This document shows positions 33,993-42,902 of a stretch of 64,000 nt of DNA, piece after piece. The number at the start of each line of letters is the position of its first letter. Position 1 is the first letter of the stretch. This DNA is from Halomicroarcula saliterrae. Lineage in GTDB: Archaea; Halobacteriota; Halobacteria; Halobacteriales; Haloarculaceae. The DNA is taken from NCBI RefSeq assembly GCF_031624395.1, contig NZ_JAMQON010000001.1, positions 310,001 to 374,000 of the forward strand. The letters are read 5' to 3'. A program made the position numbers and the translations under genes. The notes beneath the pieces are model-generated. The model did not search any database. It saw only the letters and a list, made by a program, of their open reading frames with translations, and was not told where the DNA came from.

Positions 33993-35363
33993 ATGCATAT
34001 CTTCTGGCACCAGCGGGACCTCCGAATCCGGGACAACCGCGGCCTCGCGGCCGCCGCGGCGGACGACACCGTCGTCCCCGTCTTCGTCGTCGACCCCGAG
34101 GTCCGTGCGGCGGTGGGCGATCGGCAGTGGGCGTTCTGGACGAACGGTGTCCGGGCACTCAGAGCGCAGTACCGCGAGCGCGGCAGCGACCTGCTCGTCC
34201 GCGTCGGCGACCCGGCCAGCGCCCTCTCGGCCGTCGCCGACGAACACGACGCGGACCGGGTGTTCTACAACGACCACTACCGACCGGTCCGCCGGGAGCG
34301 CCAGCGCGCGGTCGACGACGCCGTCCCGACCGAGTCCGTCACCGACCTCGTGCTCGTCGACCCCGCCGACCTCGAACCGCGATACGAGAACCACAGCCGG
34401 TTCTACGACGACTGGCGGACCCACGCGAAGCCAGCGCCGGCACCGACGCCGGCCGCCGACGCGCTCGCCGACGTGTCGGCCCCACAGGCGATTCCCGACG
34501 CCGAGGTGGATATCGCGCTCCCGACTGCTGGCGAGGCCGCCGCCCGCAGCCGCTGGGACAGCTTCCTCGCCGACGGTATCGAGTCCTACAGCGACACGCG
34601 CGACGACATGCAGGCGGCCGTGGAACGGCCCGCTGGCGCGGTGTCTCGCATCTCGCCGTATCTCGCCGCGGGGATGCTCGGGATTCGGGAGCTGTGGGCC
34701 GACGCCACCGACCGGTACGAGGCGGTCGACGGCGACGCCCGGCGCAACGTCGACAAGTACCGCTACGAGCTCTCCTGGCGCGAGCAGAACTACACCCTGC
34801 TGTACCACCACCCCTCGCTCCCGTCGGAGAACTACAAGTCCTTCCCCGAGGCCATCGACTGGGAGAACGACCCCGAGAAACTCGACGCGTGGAAACGCGG
34901 TGAGACGGGGTATCCGCTCGTCGACGCGGGGATGCGCCAGCTGAACGAGGAGGGGTACGTCCACAACCGGCCGCGCCAGAACGTCGCGTCCTTTCTCACG
35001 AAACACCTGCTCGTGGACTGGCGCGAAGGACTGCGCTACTTCGAGGAACAACTCCTCGACCACGACCCGGCGAACAACGCCGCCAACTGGCAGTGGACCG
35101 CCTCCACCGGGACGGACTCAGTCGACGTACGCATCTTCGACCCGGTCGCCCAGATGGACAAGTACGACGACGGGGCCGACTACGTCACGACGTACGTCCC
35201 GGAACTCCGCGGAGTGGCGCCGGGGAACGCCGTCGAGTGGCCCACCCTCTCGGCTGCGGAACGCCGGCGGCTCGCGCCGGAGTACACCGACCCTATCGTC
35301 GACCGGAACGCCGCCTACGAACGCGCCCAGCGGGTGTTCGAGGCCGCACTCGGCAGGTCGTAG
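33993..35363 (+). CDS. phr: Deoxyribodipyrimidine photolyase
   Basis: 456 residues. The N-terminal antenna domain starts MHIFWHQRDLRIRDN. The C-terminal FAD domain has the GETGYPLVDAGMRQLNEEGY and NRPRQNVASFLTKHLLVDWR segments and a Trp-rich NNAANWQWTASTG block. It repairs UV-induced cyclobutane dimers using blue light, with FADH- as catalytic cofactor; this fits organisms in bright brines. The length is standard. A possible operator palindrome lies upstream. Confidence 0.93.
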   Translation: MHIFWHQRDLRIRDNRGLAAAAADDTVVPVFVVDPEVRAAVGDRQWAFWTNGVRALRAQYRERGSDLLVRVGDPASALSAVADEHDADRVFYNDHYRPVRRERQRAVDDAVPTESVTDLVLVDPADLEPRYENHSRFYDDWRTHAKPAPAPTPAADALADVSAPQAIPDAEVDIALPTAGEAAARSRWDSFLADGIESYSDTRDDMQAAVERPAGAVSRISPYLAAGMLGIRELWADATDRYEAVDGDARRNVDKYRYELSWREQNYTLLYHHPSLPSENYKSFPEAIDWENDPEKLDAWKRGETGYPLVDAGMRQLNEEGYVHNRPRQNVASFLTKHLLVDWREGLRYFEEQLLDHDPANNAANWQWTASTGTDSVDVRIFDPVAQMDKYDDGADYVTTYVPELRGVAPGNAVEWPTLSAAERRRLAPEYTDPIVDRNAAYERAQRVFEAALGRS

Positions 35364-35467
35364 CCGACGCTACCTGACGAACCCGGGTCGAAACCGCACG
35401 ACGCAATGGGAAAGTTGAGGTTAGTGACCCCCAAATACCATTACCGTTGATCGACCAACCCACTGCA

Positions 35468-36814
35468 ATGGGCGGTGACAGCGACGACCGCGTCTGCTAC
35501 GTCATCAGTGACCTCCACATCGGCGGCGACGAGCAACTGGAGGAAATCGACTTTCTCGACGAGCTGCTCGCCTTTCTGGGCCGTCTCGAAGACACCGACG
35601 AGAACGCCGAGCTGGTGATAAACGGCGACGCCTTCGGGCTGTGGGAGTTCACGCAGGTCGAGGGGCTCCGGAAGTTCGACGTCCTCGCCGAGACGTACCC
35701 GGAGCTGTTCGACCAGCTGCGGGCGACCGGCGAACAGGTCGATATCACCCTGCTGCCGGGCAACCACGACCACGAGCTCGCCGCCTACGAGGAGTACGTC
35801 GAGCGCTTTGCCGAGTACAACGTCGAACTCGTTCAGGCGGAGTCGCTCACCCGGGCGGTCGGTGACCACGTCGTCCACTTCGAGCACGGCCACCAGCACG
35901 ACCCCAACAACCGCATCTCGGAGTGGGGCGACCCCAACTCGACGCCGCTTGGCTACTACTACAACACGCTCGTCACCTCGCGCGCGGGCCAGCTCTCCGA
36001 CCGCGGCCGGTACAACTGGCTGAAGGACGTACAGGCGGTGACGCCCACCGAACGGATGCCCGTGTGGCTGCTCTCGAAATACTTCTATCGGGAGATGAAC
36101 CCGCTGCTCCGGTACGCACTGTTGCCCTTCCTGTTGCTGTTCAACGTCAGCGCCGTCCTCGCCGTCGTCGCCGGGCTCGATATCCTCGGCGTCTGGACGA
36201 CGCCCGTGACCGTGACGACGGCGTTTCTCGCGCAGTTCGGCGCCGCCGGGACCGCGGTCTGGTTCCTGCTCGCAGTCAACGTCGCCATCACCGGTCTGCT
36301 GTTGTTAGTCGGTATCCCGCTGTATCTGCTCCGCCGGGATATCCGGAAAACCATCGACCGCTTTGGCGTCTTCGAGACCGACCTCACCGTCGACGCCGAG
36401 GCGCCCTACGAGGACGCGGCCCGGGAGATATTCGCCGAGAAGCCCCGGACGAGCGTCTACTGTTACGGCCACACCCACCGGCCGACGATGCAGTCAGTCG
36501 ACGGCGGCCTGCTGGTCAACACCGGGACCTGGCTCAAACGTCTCCACCGCCGCGACGGCCTCATCGGCGTCCTCCCGCCGGTGTTCTACCCGTCCTACCA
36601 GCTCTGTGCCGTCCGAATCGCCGAGGCGCCCGACGGGCTGGCCGTCGAGTACGAACCGATACAGAAACCGAGTCCGAGCCCCGAGGAGCTCACGCTCACC
36701 GAGCGCCTCCTCACCCTGGGGCGGAAACCGGACACGGAACTGCCCGACCGGCGGGTCGTCGGCGACGAGGGACGTGATGTGGCGCCCGAGAGCGAACCGG
36801 AGTACGCGCGCTGA
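35468..36814 (+). CDS. Membrane metallophosphoesterase
   Basis: 448 residues. Calcineurin-like phosphoesterase motifs are SDLHIGGDE (about 14), NGDAFGLWE (about 52), LPGNHDHELA (about 97), HGHQHDPN (about 143) and GHTHRPTM (about 335). The order matches the LpxH-like UDP-diacylglucosamine hydrolase group. Between the fourth and last motif three hydrophobic helices are inserted (about 210-300). The membrane insert splits the catalytic domain. The substrate is unknown; lipid A is absent in archaea. ATG at 35468 was used; a TTG at 35447 is in frame. Confidence 0.82.
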   Translation: MGGDSDDRVCYVISDLHIGGDEQLEEIDFLDELLAFLGRLEDTDENAELVINGDAFGLWEFTQVEGLRKFDVLAETYPELFDQLRATGEQVDITLLPGNHDHELAAYEEYVERFAEYNVELVQAESLTRAVGDHVVHFEHGHQHDPNNRISEWGDPNSTPLGYYYNTLVTSRAGQLSDRGRYNWLKDVQAVTPTERMPVWLLSKYFYREMNPLLRYALLPFLLLFNVSAVLAVVAGLDILGVWTTPVTVTTAFLAQFGAAGTAVWFLLAVNVAITGLLLLVGIPLYLLRRDIRKTIDRFGVFETDLTVDAEAPYEDAAREIFAEKPRTSVYCYGHTHRPTMQSVDGGLLVNTGTWLKRLHRRDGLIGVLPPVFYPSYQLCAVRIAEAPDGLAVEYEPIQKPSPSPEELTLTERLLTLGRKPDTELPDRRVVGDEGRDVAPESEPEYAR

Positions 36815-36892
36815 CGGTACGGCACAGCCGTCCGTAGCCGTCACTGTACGGCTGCTCCGATACTTCTATACCGTCTGACACGCGTTGGTACC

Positions 36893-37951
36893 ATGATGGA
36901 TAAAGGACGAAACTGGGCTGAGACACGGGGGAGCCGCCGACGGTATCTCGCCGGCGTCGCCGGGCTCGTCGGTAGTATCGCGCTCGCCGGCTGTTCCTCT
37001 GACGACGTGGACCCGCCCGAACAGGTCACCGAGGCCGACGGGACCGACACGGCGGCCGCCGAAACGCCGCCGACGACCGCGACGGAGCGCCCGCCGGACC
37101 GGTCGACAGGTGACGCCGCCGACGCCGCGCTCGGCGATGTCATCGAGGGGGACCGGCTGGCGCTGGTCGCCTACAGCGTCGAACGGACGGCGACCGTCGG
37201 CGAGTATACGGAGGCCGACACGGGCAACGAGTTCGTCGTCGTCGATGTGGCCGCAAAGAACAAACACGACAGCGAGTACGTCAGTTTCTCGTCGTTCCTG
37301 CAGCTTGCGATCAAGGACAGCGAGTCCTACGAGTACGACCAGTCGTTCGTCCTGTCCGACGACGGTCTCGACAGCGGCGAGCTGGCACCCGGCGAAGTGA
37401 CCCGGGGCATCGTCGCCTTCGAGGTGCCCGACGACGCCGCGGGACTCTCGCTGCACGTCGACCTCGAAGAGTCGCTGTTCAGCTACGACCGCGCGGTCGT
37501 CGACCTCGGCACACAGGGGTCGGGGCGCACTCTCACCCAGACCCTCGCGGTGCCAGTGTACGACACCGGCGACACCGCGGCCTACGAGGACACCCGACTC
37601 ACCGTCAACTCGTTCCGGACGTCGACGGGCAGCGGCTACTTCACGCCCGAGACCGGCAACGAGTACGTCATCCCCGATGTCACCGTCGAGAACACCGGCT
37701 CGGAGGAGCTGACCGTCTCGACGCTGCTCCAGTTGTCACTCAAAGACGACGTCGGCCGCTCGTACGACACGTCGCTTGCGGGGTCGACCGTGCTCGACCG
37801 GGAGTTCTCACAGGGCAGCCCCATCGCGCCGGACAGCCGACGCCGCGGTGAAATCGCGTTCGAGGCCCCCCGGGGCCAGTCGCCGCTGTATCTGGTGATG
37901 GACTTCGACTACTTTTCCGAGGGTGACCGGACGTTCTTCAGACTGCGCTGA
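36893..37951 (+). CDS. Tat lipoprotein with two DUF4352 domains
   Basis: 352 residues. The signal contains SRRRYLAGVAGLVGS and a lipobox ALAGC near residue 34. An acidic Thr-rich linker follows. Two beta-sandwich DUF4352-like units (about 85-200 and 215-350) each show the pattern GNEFVVVDVAAKN / GNEYVIPDVTVEN. Such domains are extracellular and of unknown ligand. The gene is alone, convergent with the next minus gene. Confidence 0.8.
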   Translation: MMDKGRNWAETRGSRRRYLAGVAGLVGSIALAGCSSDDVDPPEQVTEADGTDTAAAETPPTTATERPPDRSTGDAADAALGDVIEGDRLALVAYSVERTATVGEYTEADTGNEFVVVDVAAKNKHDSEYVSFSSFLQLAIKDSESYEYDQSFVLSDDGLDSGELAPGEVTRGIVAFEVPDDAAGLSLHVDLEESLFSYDRAVVDLGTQGSGRTLTQTLAVPVYDTGDTAAYEDTRLTVNSFRTSTGSGYFTPETGNEYVIPDVTVENTGSEELTVSTLLQLSLKDDVGRSYDTSLAGSTVLDREFSQGSPIAPDSRRRGEIAFEAPRGQSPLYLVMDFDYFSEGDRTFFRLR

Positions 37952-37957
37952 AATCCC

Positions 37958-39121
37958 TCAGTGATGGCCGGGCAGGACCTCGGGCTTCCCCGAGCGGTAG
38001 ATGTACTCGACGGCGACACCGGTCAGCGGCGAGTCGGCGGCCGTGGCGTACTCCTTGGCCAGGTCGAGATACTGCTCGGTGATGTCGACGACGTGGTTGT
38101 AGGCGGCCCGGTCGTCCGGCGCCAGCAGGTACTCGGCCGTGACGGGCGTCAACTGGCCCTCGGCGCGGTCGTCCGCGTAGTCGTCGATGTCGTCTAACCA
38201 CACCTGCGCGCCGATGATGGCCAGCACGATGGCCTTCGCAAAGTCGTCGTCTATCTCCAGGCCGGCGAGTCGGTAGAGGTCCAGCATGCCGTCGTAGATG
38301 ACGCCCACGCGGGCGTACTGGGTCTTGCTGTAAGGGAGCGCCTGCTCGGCGGCCGACAGCGTGGCCGGCGGCTCCTCGTAGTCCGCGAACTTGTACTCCT
38401 CGCGGATGGCATCGAGGGCCTCGCCGTCGCCGGCCTCAGCATCGTCCATCAGCTCGCGGAAGTAGTCGTCCCGGTCCTGGTGGGCCTCGCTGTAGTCGAC
38501 CGCCCACTGGTAGGACTCGCCTACGGCGTCGGGAAGGCCGTCGAGCAGGCTGTCGAGATGTGACTGCAGGGTAGCCTGTGCCGTCTCGGCGACGCGGCGG
38601 CGGTCGCCCTCGCCCGCCTCGAAGTCCACCTCGAAGTCCTCGAACTCGGCGTCGTTGATGGCGTCGCGCATGTCGCCGTCGACCAGGGCCTCGATGGAGA
38701 GGCGGGTCATCTGCTCGGCCCGGACGACCCGCTCGCGCGGGGTGAGCGTCGGGGACTCGCCGTCGAGCGCTGCCCCCTCGACTGGCGGGACGCCCGTGGC
38801 GATGTCGTCGGCGACGGGGTCCCCGTCGGCGTCCTGCCGGGCCGCCCGGTAGACGTACCCCAGCGTCAGCTGCGCGGGCAGGATGAGCTTGGTGTCGTAG
38901 TCGAAGGTGACGGGGCGACCGAACTCCTCGGCCAGCGCGGTCTCGATGCGGTCGTACACGTCGTCGAGCATCCGCTCCGTCCGGTCGTCGATCTCAGATT
39001 TCAGCGAGAGGCTGCCGTAGTCGAACACGCCCGTGTCGGCGTAGTAGCCAAGCACCGACCGGACCGCTGTCGGTAGCCGGCGACTGTCGGCGAGCGCGGC
39101 CGCGCTTGATTTGAGGACCAT
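37958..39121 (-). CDS. Uncharacterised acidic helical protein with Asp-rich motif
   Basis: 387 residues, largely helical, no signal peptide. Near residue 320, after a hydrophobic helix (AIVLAIIGAQVW), comes LDDIDDYADDRAEGQLTP, which recalls the Asp-rich Mg2+ motif of all-alpha prenyl/terpenoid synthases. The N-terminal IDDRTERMLDDVYD might be a first Asp motif. The resemblance is weak and may be chance in an acidic proteome. The divergent neighbour is a geranylgeranyl-reductase-family flavoprotein, giving some context support for a prenyl-lipid role. ATG at 39121 was chosen. Confidence 0.65.
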   Translation of the reverse strand: MVLKSSAAALADSRRLPTAVRSVLGYYADTGVFDYGSLSLKSEIDDRTERMLDDVYDRIETALAEEFGRPVTFDYDTKLILPAQLTLGYVYRAARQDADGDPVADDIATGVPPVEGAALDGESPTLTPRERVVRAEQMTRLSIEALVDGDMRDAINDAEFEDFEVDFEAGEGDRRRVAETAQATLQSHLDSLLDGLPDAVGESYQWAVDYSEAHQDRDDYFRELMDDAEAGDGEALDAIREEYKFADYEEPPATLSAAEQALPYSKTQYARVGVIYDGMLDLYRLAGLEIDDDFAKAIVLAIIGAQVWLDDIDDYADDRAEGQLTPVTAEYLLAPDDRAAYNHVVDITEQYLDLAKEYATAADSPLTGVAVEYIYRSGKPEVLPGHH

Positions 39122-39236
39122 CTGTCGTCTCTCGGTATGGACACTGCTGTGACTGGTGGCTTCTTTACCCTTTCGAGAGACGGACCCGGGAGCCAATAAA
39201 GCAAGACTGATTAGCCAGACGGCGTACCTACCGACT

Positions 39237-40472
39237 ATGCGCGACCGCTTTGACGTGGTGATAGCAGGGGCTGGTCCCGCCGGCGGCCAGTGCGCCCGCG
39301 ACCTGGCCGAGCGGAACTACGACGTGCTGGTCCTCGAAACCGAGCCCGAAGACGAGTTCCCGCGTCAGAGCAACAAATCGACCGCCGGCACGTTCCCGTC
39401 GGCGATGACGGCCTTCGCCATCCCGGACGAGGTCGTGATGCAGTACACCGACAAGGTGGTGCTGGAATCACCGAACGACCACTACACCCGAACCCAGACC
39501 GGTGCCGTCCTGGAGTTCGCCGACTTCAAGCGCTTCCTCGTCGAGGACAGCCGCGAGAAAGGCGCGACCTACCGGTTCGACGCCCGGGTTTCGGCGCCAA
39601 TCATGGAGGACGGCGAAATCGTCGGCGTCCGGTACGACGGCGACGAGGAAGTGTACGCCGACATCGTCATCGACGCCACCGGCCCCGCGGCACCGCTGGC
39701 GAAGAAACTCGACGTCTGCAACTTAGAGCGCGAACACCAGGCCATCGGCATCGAGTACGAGTTCGAGAACGTGGTCGTGAACCACGACGACTACGCCGAC
39801 CTGCGCGACGGGATGATGCTTCGGCTGGACCACGACCTCGCTCCCGGTGGCTACTCGTGGATCTTCCACACCGGCGGCGACACCGCCAAAGTCGGGCTGT
39901 GTTACATCCAGAACGGCTCCCACCACAGATACGCCAAAGACGGGATGGGAATCGACGACTACCTGCAGTACTGGCTCGACTCCGACCCCCGCTTTGCCGA
40001 CGCCGAGAAAATCGAGGGGACCCAGGCCCATCGCGGCTCGGCCCACATACAGCCGCCCAAGTCGATGAGCACGGACCGCTTCATGGCCATCGGCGACACC
40101 GTCCCCACTATCGACCCGCTCTGGGGAGAGGGAATCCACAAGGGGATGAAGTCGGCCCGCGCCGCCGCCGCCACCGTCGACGCGGCGCTGACCCCCGACG
40201 AGCCCCAGACCGACGCCGAAACGCTGTCGGTGTACGACACGCTCTGGCACCGCGACGTGGCCCCGAAACACAGCGCTCGGCTGATGATGACCGAACTCCT
40301 CTATCTTGCGCCCAACGAGCGCTACGACGAGCTCATGACCGACCTCCGCCGGACTGACAGTGACACGCTCGAACAGATAAACCGCGGCGACCGCCGCGCG
40401 ATACTGGAGCTGACGCACTTTTCGGACCTCTCCCTGCTCGCGACGTACGCCAAACGACGGCTGCAGCGCTAG
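39237..40472 (+). CDS. Geranylgeranyl reductase-family FAD oxidoreductase
   Basis: 411 residues. FAD site VVIAGAGPAGGQCARDLAERNYDVLVLE (about 7-34), with later GDTVPTIDPLWGEGIHKGMKSAR (about 285) as the conserved flavin/active-site segment. The family saturates geranylgeranyl chains of archaeal lipids or related prenyl groups. Another family member is at 57065; which one reduces membrane lipids is not determined. The ATG at 39237 is favoured because it is just before the first strand. It shares a 115-base divergent promoter area with the preceding minus gene. Confidence 0.85.
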   Translation: MRDRFDVVIAGAGPAGGQCARDLAERNYDVLVLETEPEDEFPRQSNKSTAGTFPSAMTAFAIPDEVVMQYTDKVVLESPNDHYTRTQTGAVLEFADFKRFLVEDSREKGATYRFDARVSAPIMEDGEIVGVRYDGDEEVYADIVIDATGPAAPLAKKLDVCNLEREHQAIGIEYEFENVVVNHDDYADLRDGMMLRLDHDLAPGGYSWIFHTGGDTAKVGLCYIQNGSHHRYAKDGMGIDDYLQYWLDSDPRFADAEKIEGTQAHRGSAHIQPPKSMSTDRFMAIGDTVPTIDPLWGEGIHKGMKSARAAAATVDAALTPDEPQTDAETLSVYDTLWHRDVAPKHSARLMMTELLYLAPNERYDELMTDLRRTDSDTLEQINRGDRRAILELTHFSDLSLLATYAKRRLQR

Positions 40473-40561
40473 TCGCCGACGTTCACCGTGTGGTCATCTC
40501 GACAGCGTCTGCCAGCGCGAGTGCGGCAACTTTTTCTCCGACCGGCGGGGAGTCGCTGTCA

Positions 40562-41281
40562 ATGAGTGACAGCGCCGTGGGCGTGGTCGGCGACCCGGCA
40601 GTGGGCGACCGGCTCCGCGAGGCGGGGGCCTCAGTGGTCGCGGGGACTGTCGACAGCGTTCCACAGACCGAGCGGGTCGTCGCCGTCGGGGAGACGGCCG
40701 TGCGGGCCGTCGCGGTCGCCGACGGTGACCCGCTGGTGGTCCCGGTCGCGGCCGGACGGGGCGTCCGCTCCGTGGCTCGCGAGTCGGCCCCGGCCGCGGT
40801 GGCCGGGCTCGCCGACGCCCGCGTCGAAGCCCACCCGCTCTTCGATATCGCCACCGCCGGGTCGGCCGTCGGCACGGCGATGTACGACGTGACGGCGGTC
40901 ACGGCGGAGGCCGCCCGTATCTCCGAGTACGCCGTCGAGACGGCGACCGACGTCGTGGGCCAGTTCCGCGCCGACGGCGTGACCCTGGCGACGGCGGCCG
41001 GCTCGCCGGGCTACGCGCGTCGCATCGGCGGCCCCGTACTCGCGCCGTCGGGGTCGGTGGGCGTCATCGCCCCGATCGCGCCGTTCCAGACGAATCCGGA
41101 CCACTGGGTGGTCTCGCTCGACGGGCTCTCGGTGTCCGTCGAGCGCGACGAGGCGACTGTCACGCTGTACGTCGACGGCGAGGCGGCCGGGACGGTGGCC
41201 TGCCACGACTCCGTGACGGTCCAGCGGACGGGGACGGTACGGCTGGCCGTCGTCCCCGAGAGCCTCTCGCGGTTCCAGTGA
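40562..41281 (+). CDS. NAD kinase-like protein without the GGDGT motif
   Basis: 239 residues. The middle and C-terminal parts resemble the NAD kinase fold: GVTLATAAGSPGYARRIGGP (about 140-160), corresponding to the NAD-binding TxTGSTAY region, then VGVIAPIAPF like the LTPICPH strand. In the N-terminal half the expected GGDGT ATP motif is replaced by VAVGETAV (about 40). That loss suggests altered or absent kinase activity. ATG at 40562 fits the first beta strand (VGVVGDP). Confidence 0.7.
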   Translation: MSDSAVGVVGDPAVGDRLREAGASVVAGTVDSVPQTERVVAVGETAVRAVAVADGDPLVVPVAAGRGVRSVARESAPAAVAGLADARVEAHPLFDIATAGSAVGTAMYDVTAVTAEAARISEYAVETATDVVGQFRADGVTLATAAGSPGYARRIGGPVLAPSGSVGVIAPIAPFQTNPDHWVVSLDGLSVSVERDEATVTLYVDGEAAGTVACHDSVTVQRTGTVRLAVVPESLSRFQ

Positions 41282-41330
41282 CCCGCAGAAATTGGAAAGA
41301 CACTAATGGCCGTCGTACAGAGAATCAGGC

Positions 41331-41792
41331 ATGCAGCCAGACGTCATCCTCTTTGGGCCGCTGGACACTATCCTCGGGAGCGAGGCACCCGGTGGCGCGC
41401 TCGTCATCGAGTACGTGCTGTTCGTGTTCGTGCTCGCCAACTTCGGAACGCGCCTGCTGGCCCACCGACGACACGAGTCCCAGTACGAGGAGGGCGGTGC
41501 TGAGGCCATCACCCGCCATCCGGCACACACAGCGACCAACTTCCTGCTGGTCATCACCTCGTTTCTCTACATGACCATCGCCGCACACGGCGGGACCGTG
41601 ATGTCGGTGCTCGTCCTCGGCGCGGTCATCACCGACTTCTTCGAGTTCGAGTCCCGCAAGGTCGAAGCGCGCCGTGACATCCCGCTCGAACGCCCGAAGG
41701 GCGCGCTGGTGGCGGTCGCGCTCGTCTTCATGTACGCCAGCTACCAGGCGCTGTTCTGGATCATCAAGGAACCCTGGTCCGCGGTCATCTGA
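41331..41792 (+). CDS. Small membrane protein of the respiratory cluster (DUF7313-like)
   Basis: 153 residues, four hydrophobic helices (about 25-42, 70-85, 88-103, 122-142), starting MQPDVILFGPLD. Proteins like this lie next to cytochrome bc genes in haloarchaea. It is convergent with the respiratory operon and separated by 155 bases of gap. A role in assembly or membrane anchoring is possible; nothing is known from sequence alone. Confidence 0.65.
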   Translation: MQPDVILFGPLDTILGSEAPGGALVIEYVLFVFVLANFGTRLLAHRRHESQYEEGGAEAITRHPAHTATNFLLVITSFLYMTIAAHGGTVMSVLVLGAVITDFFEFESRKVEARRDIPLERPKGALVAVALVFMYASYQALFWIIKEPWSAVI

Positions 41793-41947
41793 CGACGGTT
41801 CCGGTCGCTACTGTACCTTCTCGTGGCGCTACTCCTCGACGGACAGTGACGATATCTCCGCCGCCCGTCTGTCCCGCGGTCCGTTCTCCTCGGCCGAACC
41901 GGACAGTTGTCACTGCGTCGGGCGTGAGAACGCCGCCAGAAACAGCC

Positions 41948-42217
41948 TCAGGCCGACCGCTCGTCGAGATACGCGCGCAGTTCCGAGAACAGCGGAATCG
42001 CGACCCAGAACGTCAGCGCGCCGAAGATGGCGAACCAGAAGAACGCGTCCATCAGCAGTAGCGCCGCGGTGTCGAACACCGTCGGCTCCTCGACGGTGAC
42101 TTCCCCGATGAGCTGTGCCCCCTCGAAACTCGGCGTCCGGTACCAGCCCGCGATGGTCATCCAGCCCAGCCCGCCGACCATGAGCGCGCCAAAGCCCTTG
42201 ATGAACTCGTCAGCCAT
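41948..42217 (-). CDS. Small membrane protein of the respiratory cluster (DUF7314-like)
   Basis: 89 residues, two hydrophobic helices (about 8-25 and 53-75), MADEFIKGFGALMVGG. The start overlaps the end of the upstream 112-aa gene by eight bases, so translation is coupled. It is the last gene of the leftward cytochrome cluster. Its function is unknown, though a small subunit of the complex is plausible. Confidence 0.65.
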   Translation of the reverse strand: MADEFIKGFGALMVGGLGWMTIAGWYRTPSFEGAQLIGEVTVEEPTVFDTAALLLMDAFFWFAIFGALTFWVAIPLFSELRAYLDERSA

Positions 42218-42548
42218 TACCCGAAGGTTCGTCAGCGTCGTCTTTAGACTTTCCCATCTCCTCGGTGCGAAAGCGCGTCGAGAACGCGTAGACGACAGTG
42301 CCCGCGAGGATGAGGCCGAGGCCGAGGATGGCCACCGGCACGTCGATCTCCGAGGCCGGAGCCGACGCCCGGTCGGTCGCGACGTCGACGAGGATGAACC
42401 CGCCGACGACGCTGAATATCGCGAACAGCGTCGAGAACACCGTGACGGTCTTGTAGACGCGAAGCGGGACGACGACCTCCCGCTGTTTGCCCTCGCCGTC
42501 ACTGGTTATCTGGGGCGGGTCGTCGGCACCGGGGTCGTCCTCGCTCAT
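42210..42548 (-). CDS. Small membrane protein of the respiratory cluster (DUF7315-like)
   Basis: 112 residues. Acidic N-terminal tail, then REVVVPLRVYKTVTVFSTLF and two helices (about 33-53 and 70-88). The cytoplasmic tail ends in charged residues. Downstream of the palindrome that separates it from cytochrome b. Likely co-transcribed with the 89-aa gene. Confidence 0.65.
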   Translation of the reverse strand: MSEDDPGADDPPQITSDGEGKQREVVVPLRVYKTVTVFSTLFAIFSVVGGFILVDVATDRASAPASEIDVPVAILGLGLILAGTVVYAFSTRFRTEEMGKSKDDADEPSGNG

Positions 42549-42600
42549 TGGCGTCGCTATGGCGGGCAGCTACTTCACTGCGGCGAGATGGGCTAGCTAC

Positions 42601-42815
42601 AACAACTGTTGCGAGTTCCGTTTGGACTCTCTCGGACAGCCGGAAAGTCCACCCGTAGCCGGCTGGTCAAACAGCGCTGGGTGGGACTGAAAGGGGCGGC
42701 TGGCTTCGGTCGGGGGCCTCGCTGCGCGCTTCCTTCGCTAGGCTCAGTCCAGTGCTTGCGTCGTCCACCTTCCCGAAGCCAGCCGGGGCTTTCCGGCTGT
42801 TAGCAACGGTGTTGG
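42601..42815. repeat. About 215-base nested inverted-repeat element in a 354-base gene-free gap
   Basis: The gap at 42549-42902 holds no gene. Three nested pairs of arms are visible: an imperfect outer pair (42601-42613 with 42804-42815), a perfect 11-base pair (CAGCCGGAAAG at 42638-42648 with 42790-42800) and a perfect 13-base pair (CGGCTGGCTTCGG at 42698-42710 with 42774-42786). A further GGACTG/CAGTCC pair lies in the interior. It may be a MITE-like remnant or a structured RNA between two parts of the respiratory cluster. No second copy was seen in the window. Confidence 0.6.
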
Positions 42816-42902
42816 ATACCACTGTTAGCGGGGCGTTCTGGCTGTAAACGGTAGCAACTCGAGTATCACAGCGAGATACAAAAACAGAGGAAACCGTCGC
42901 GA

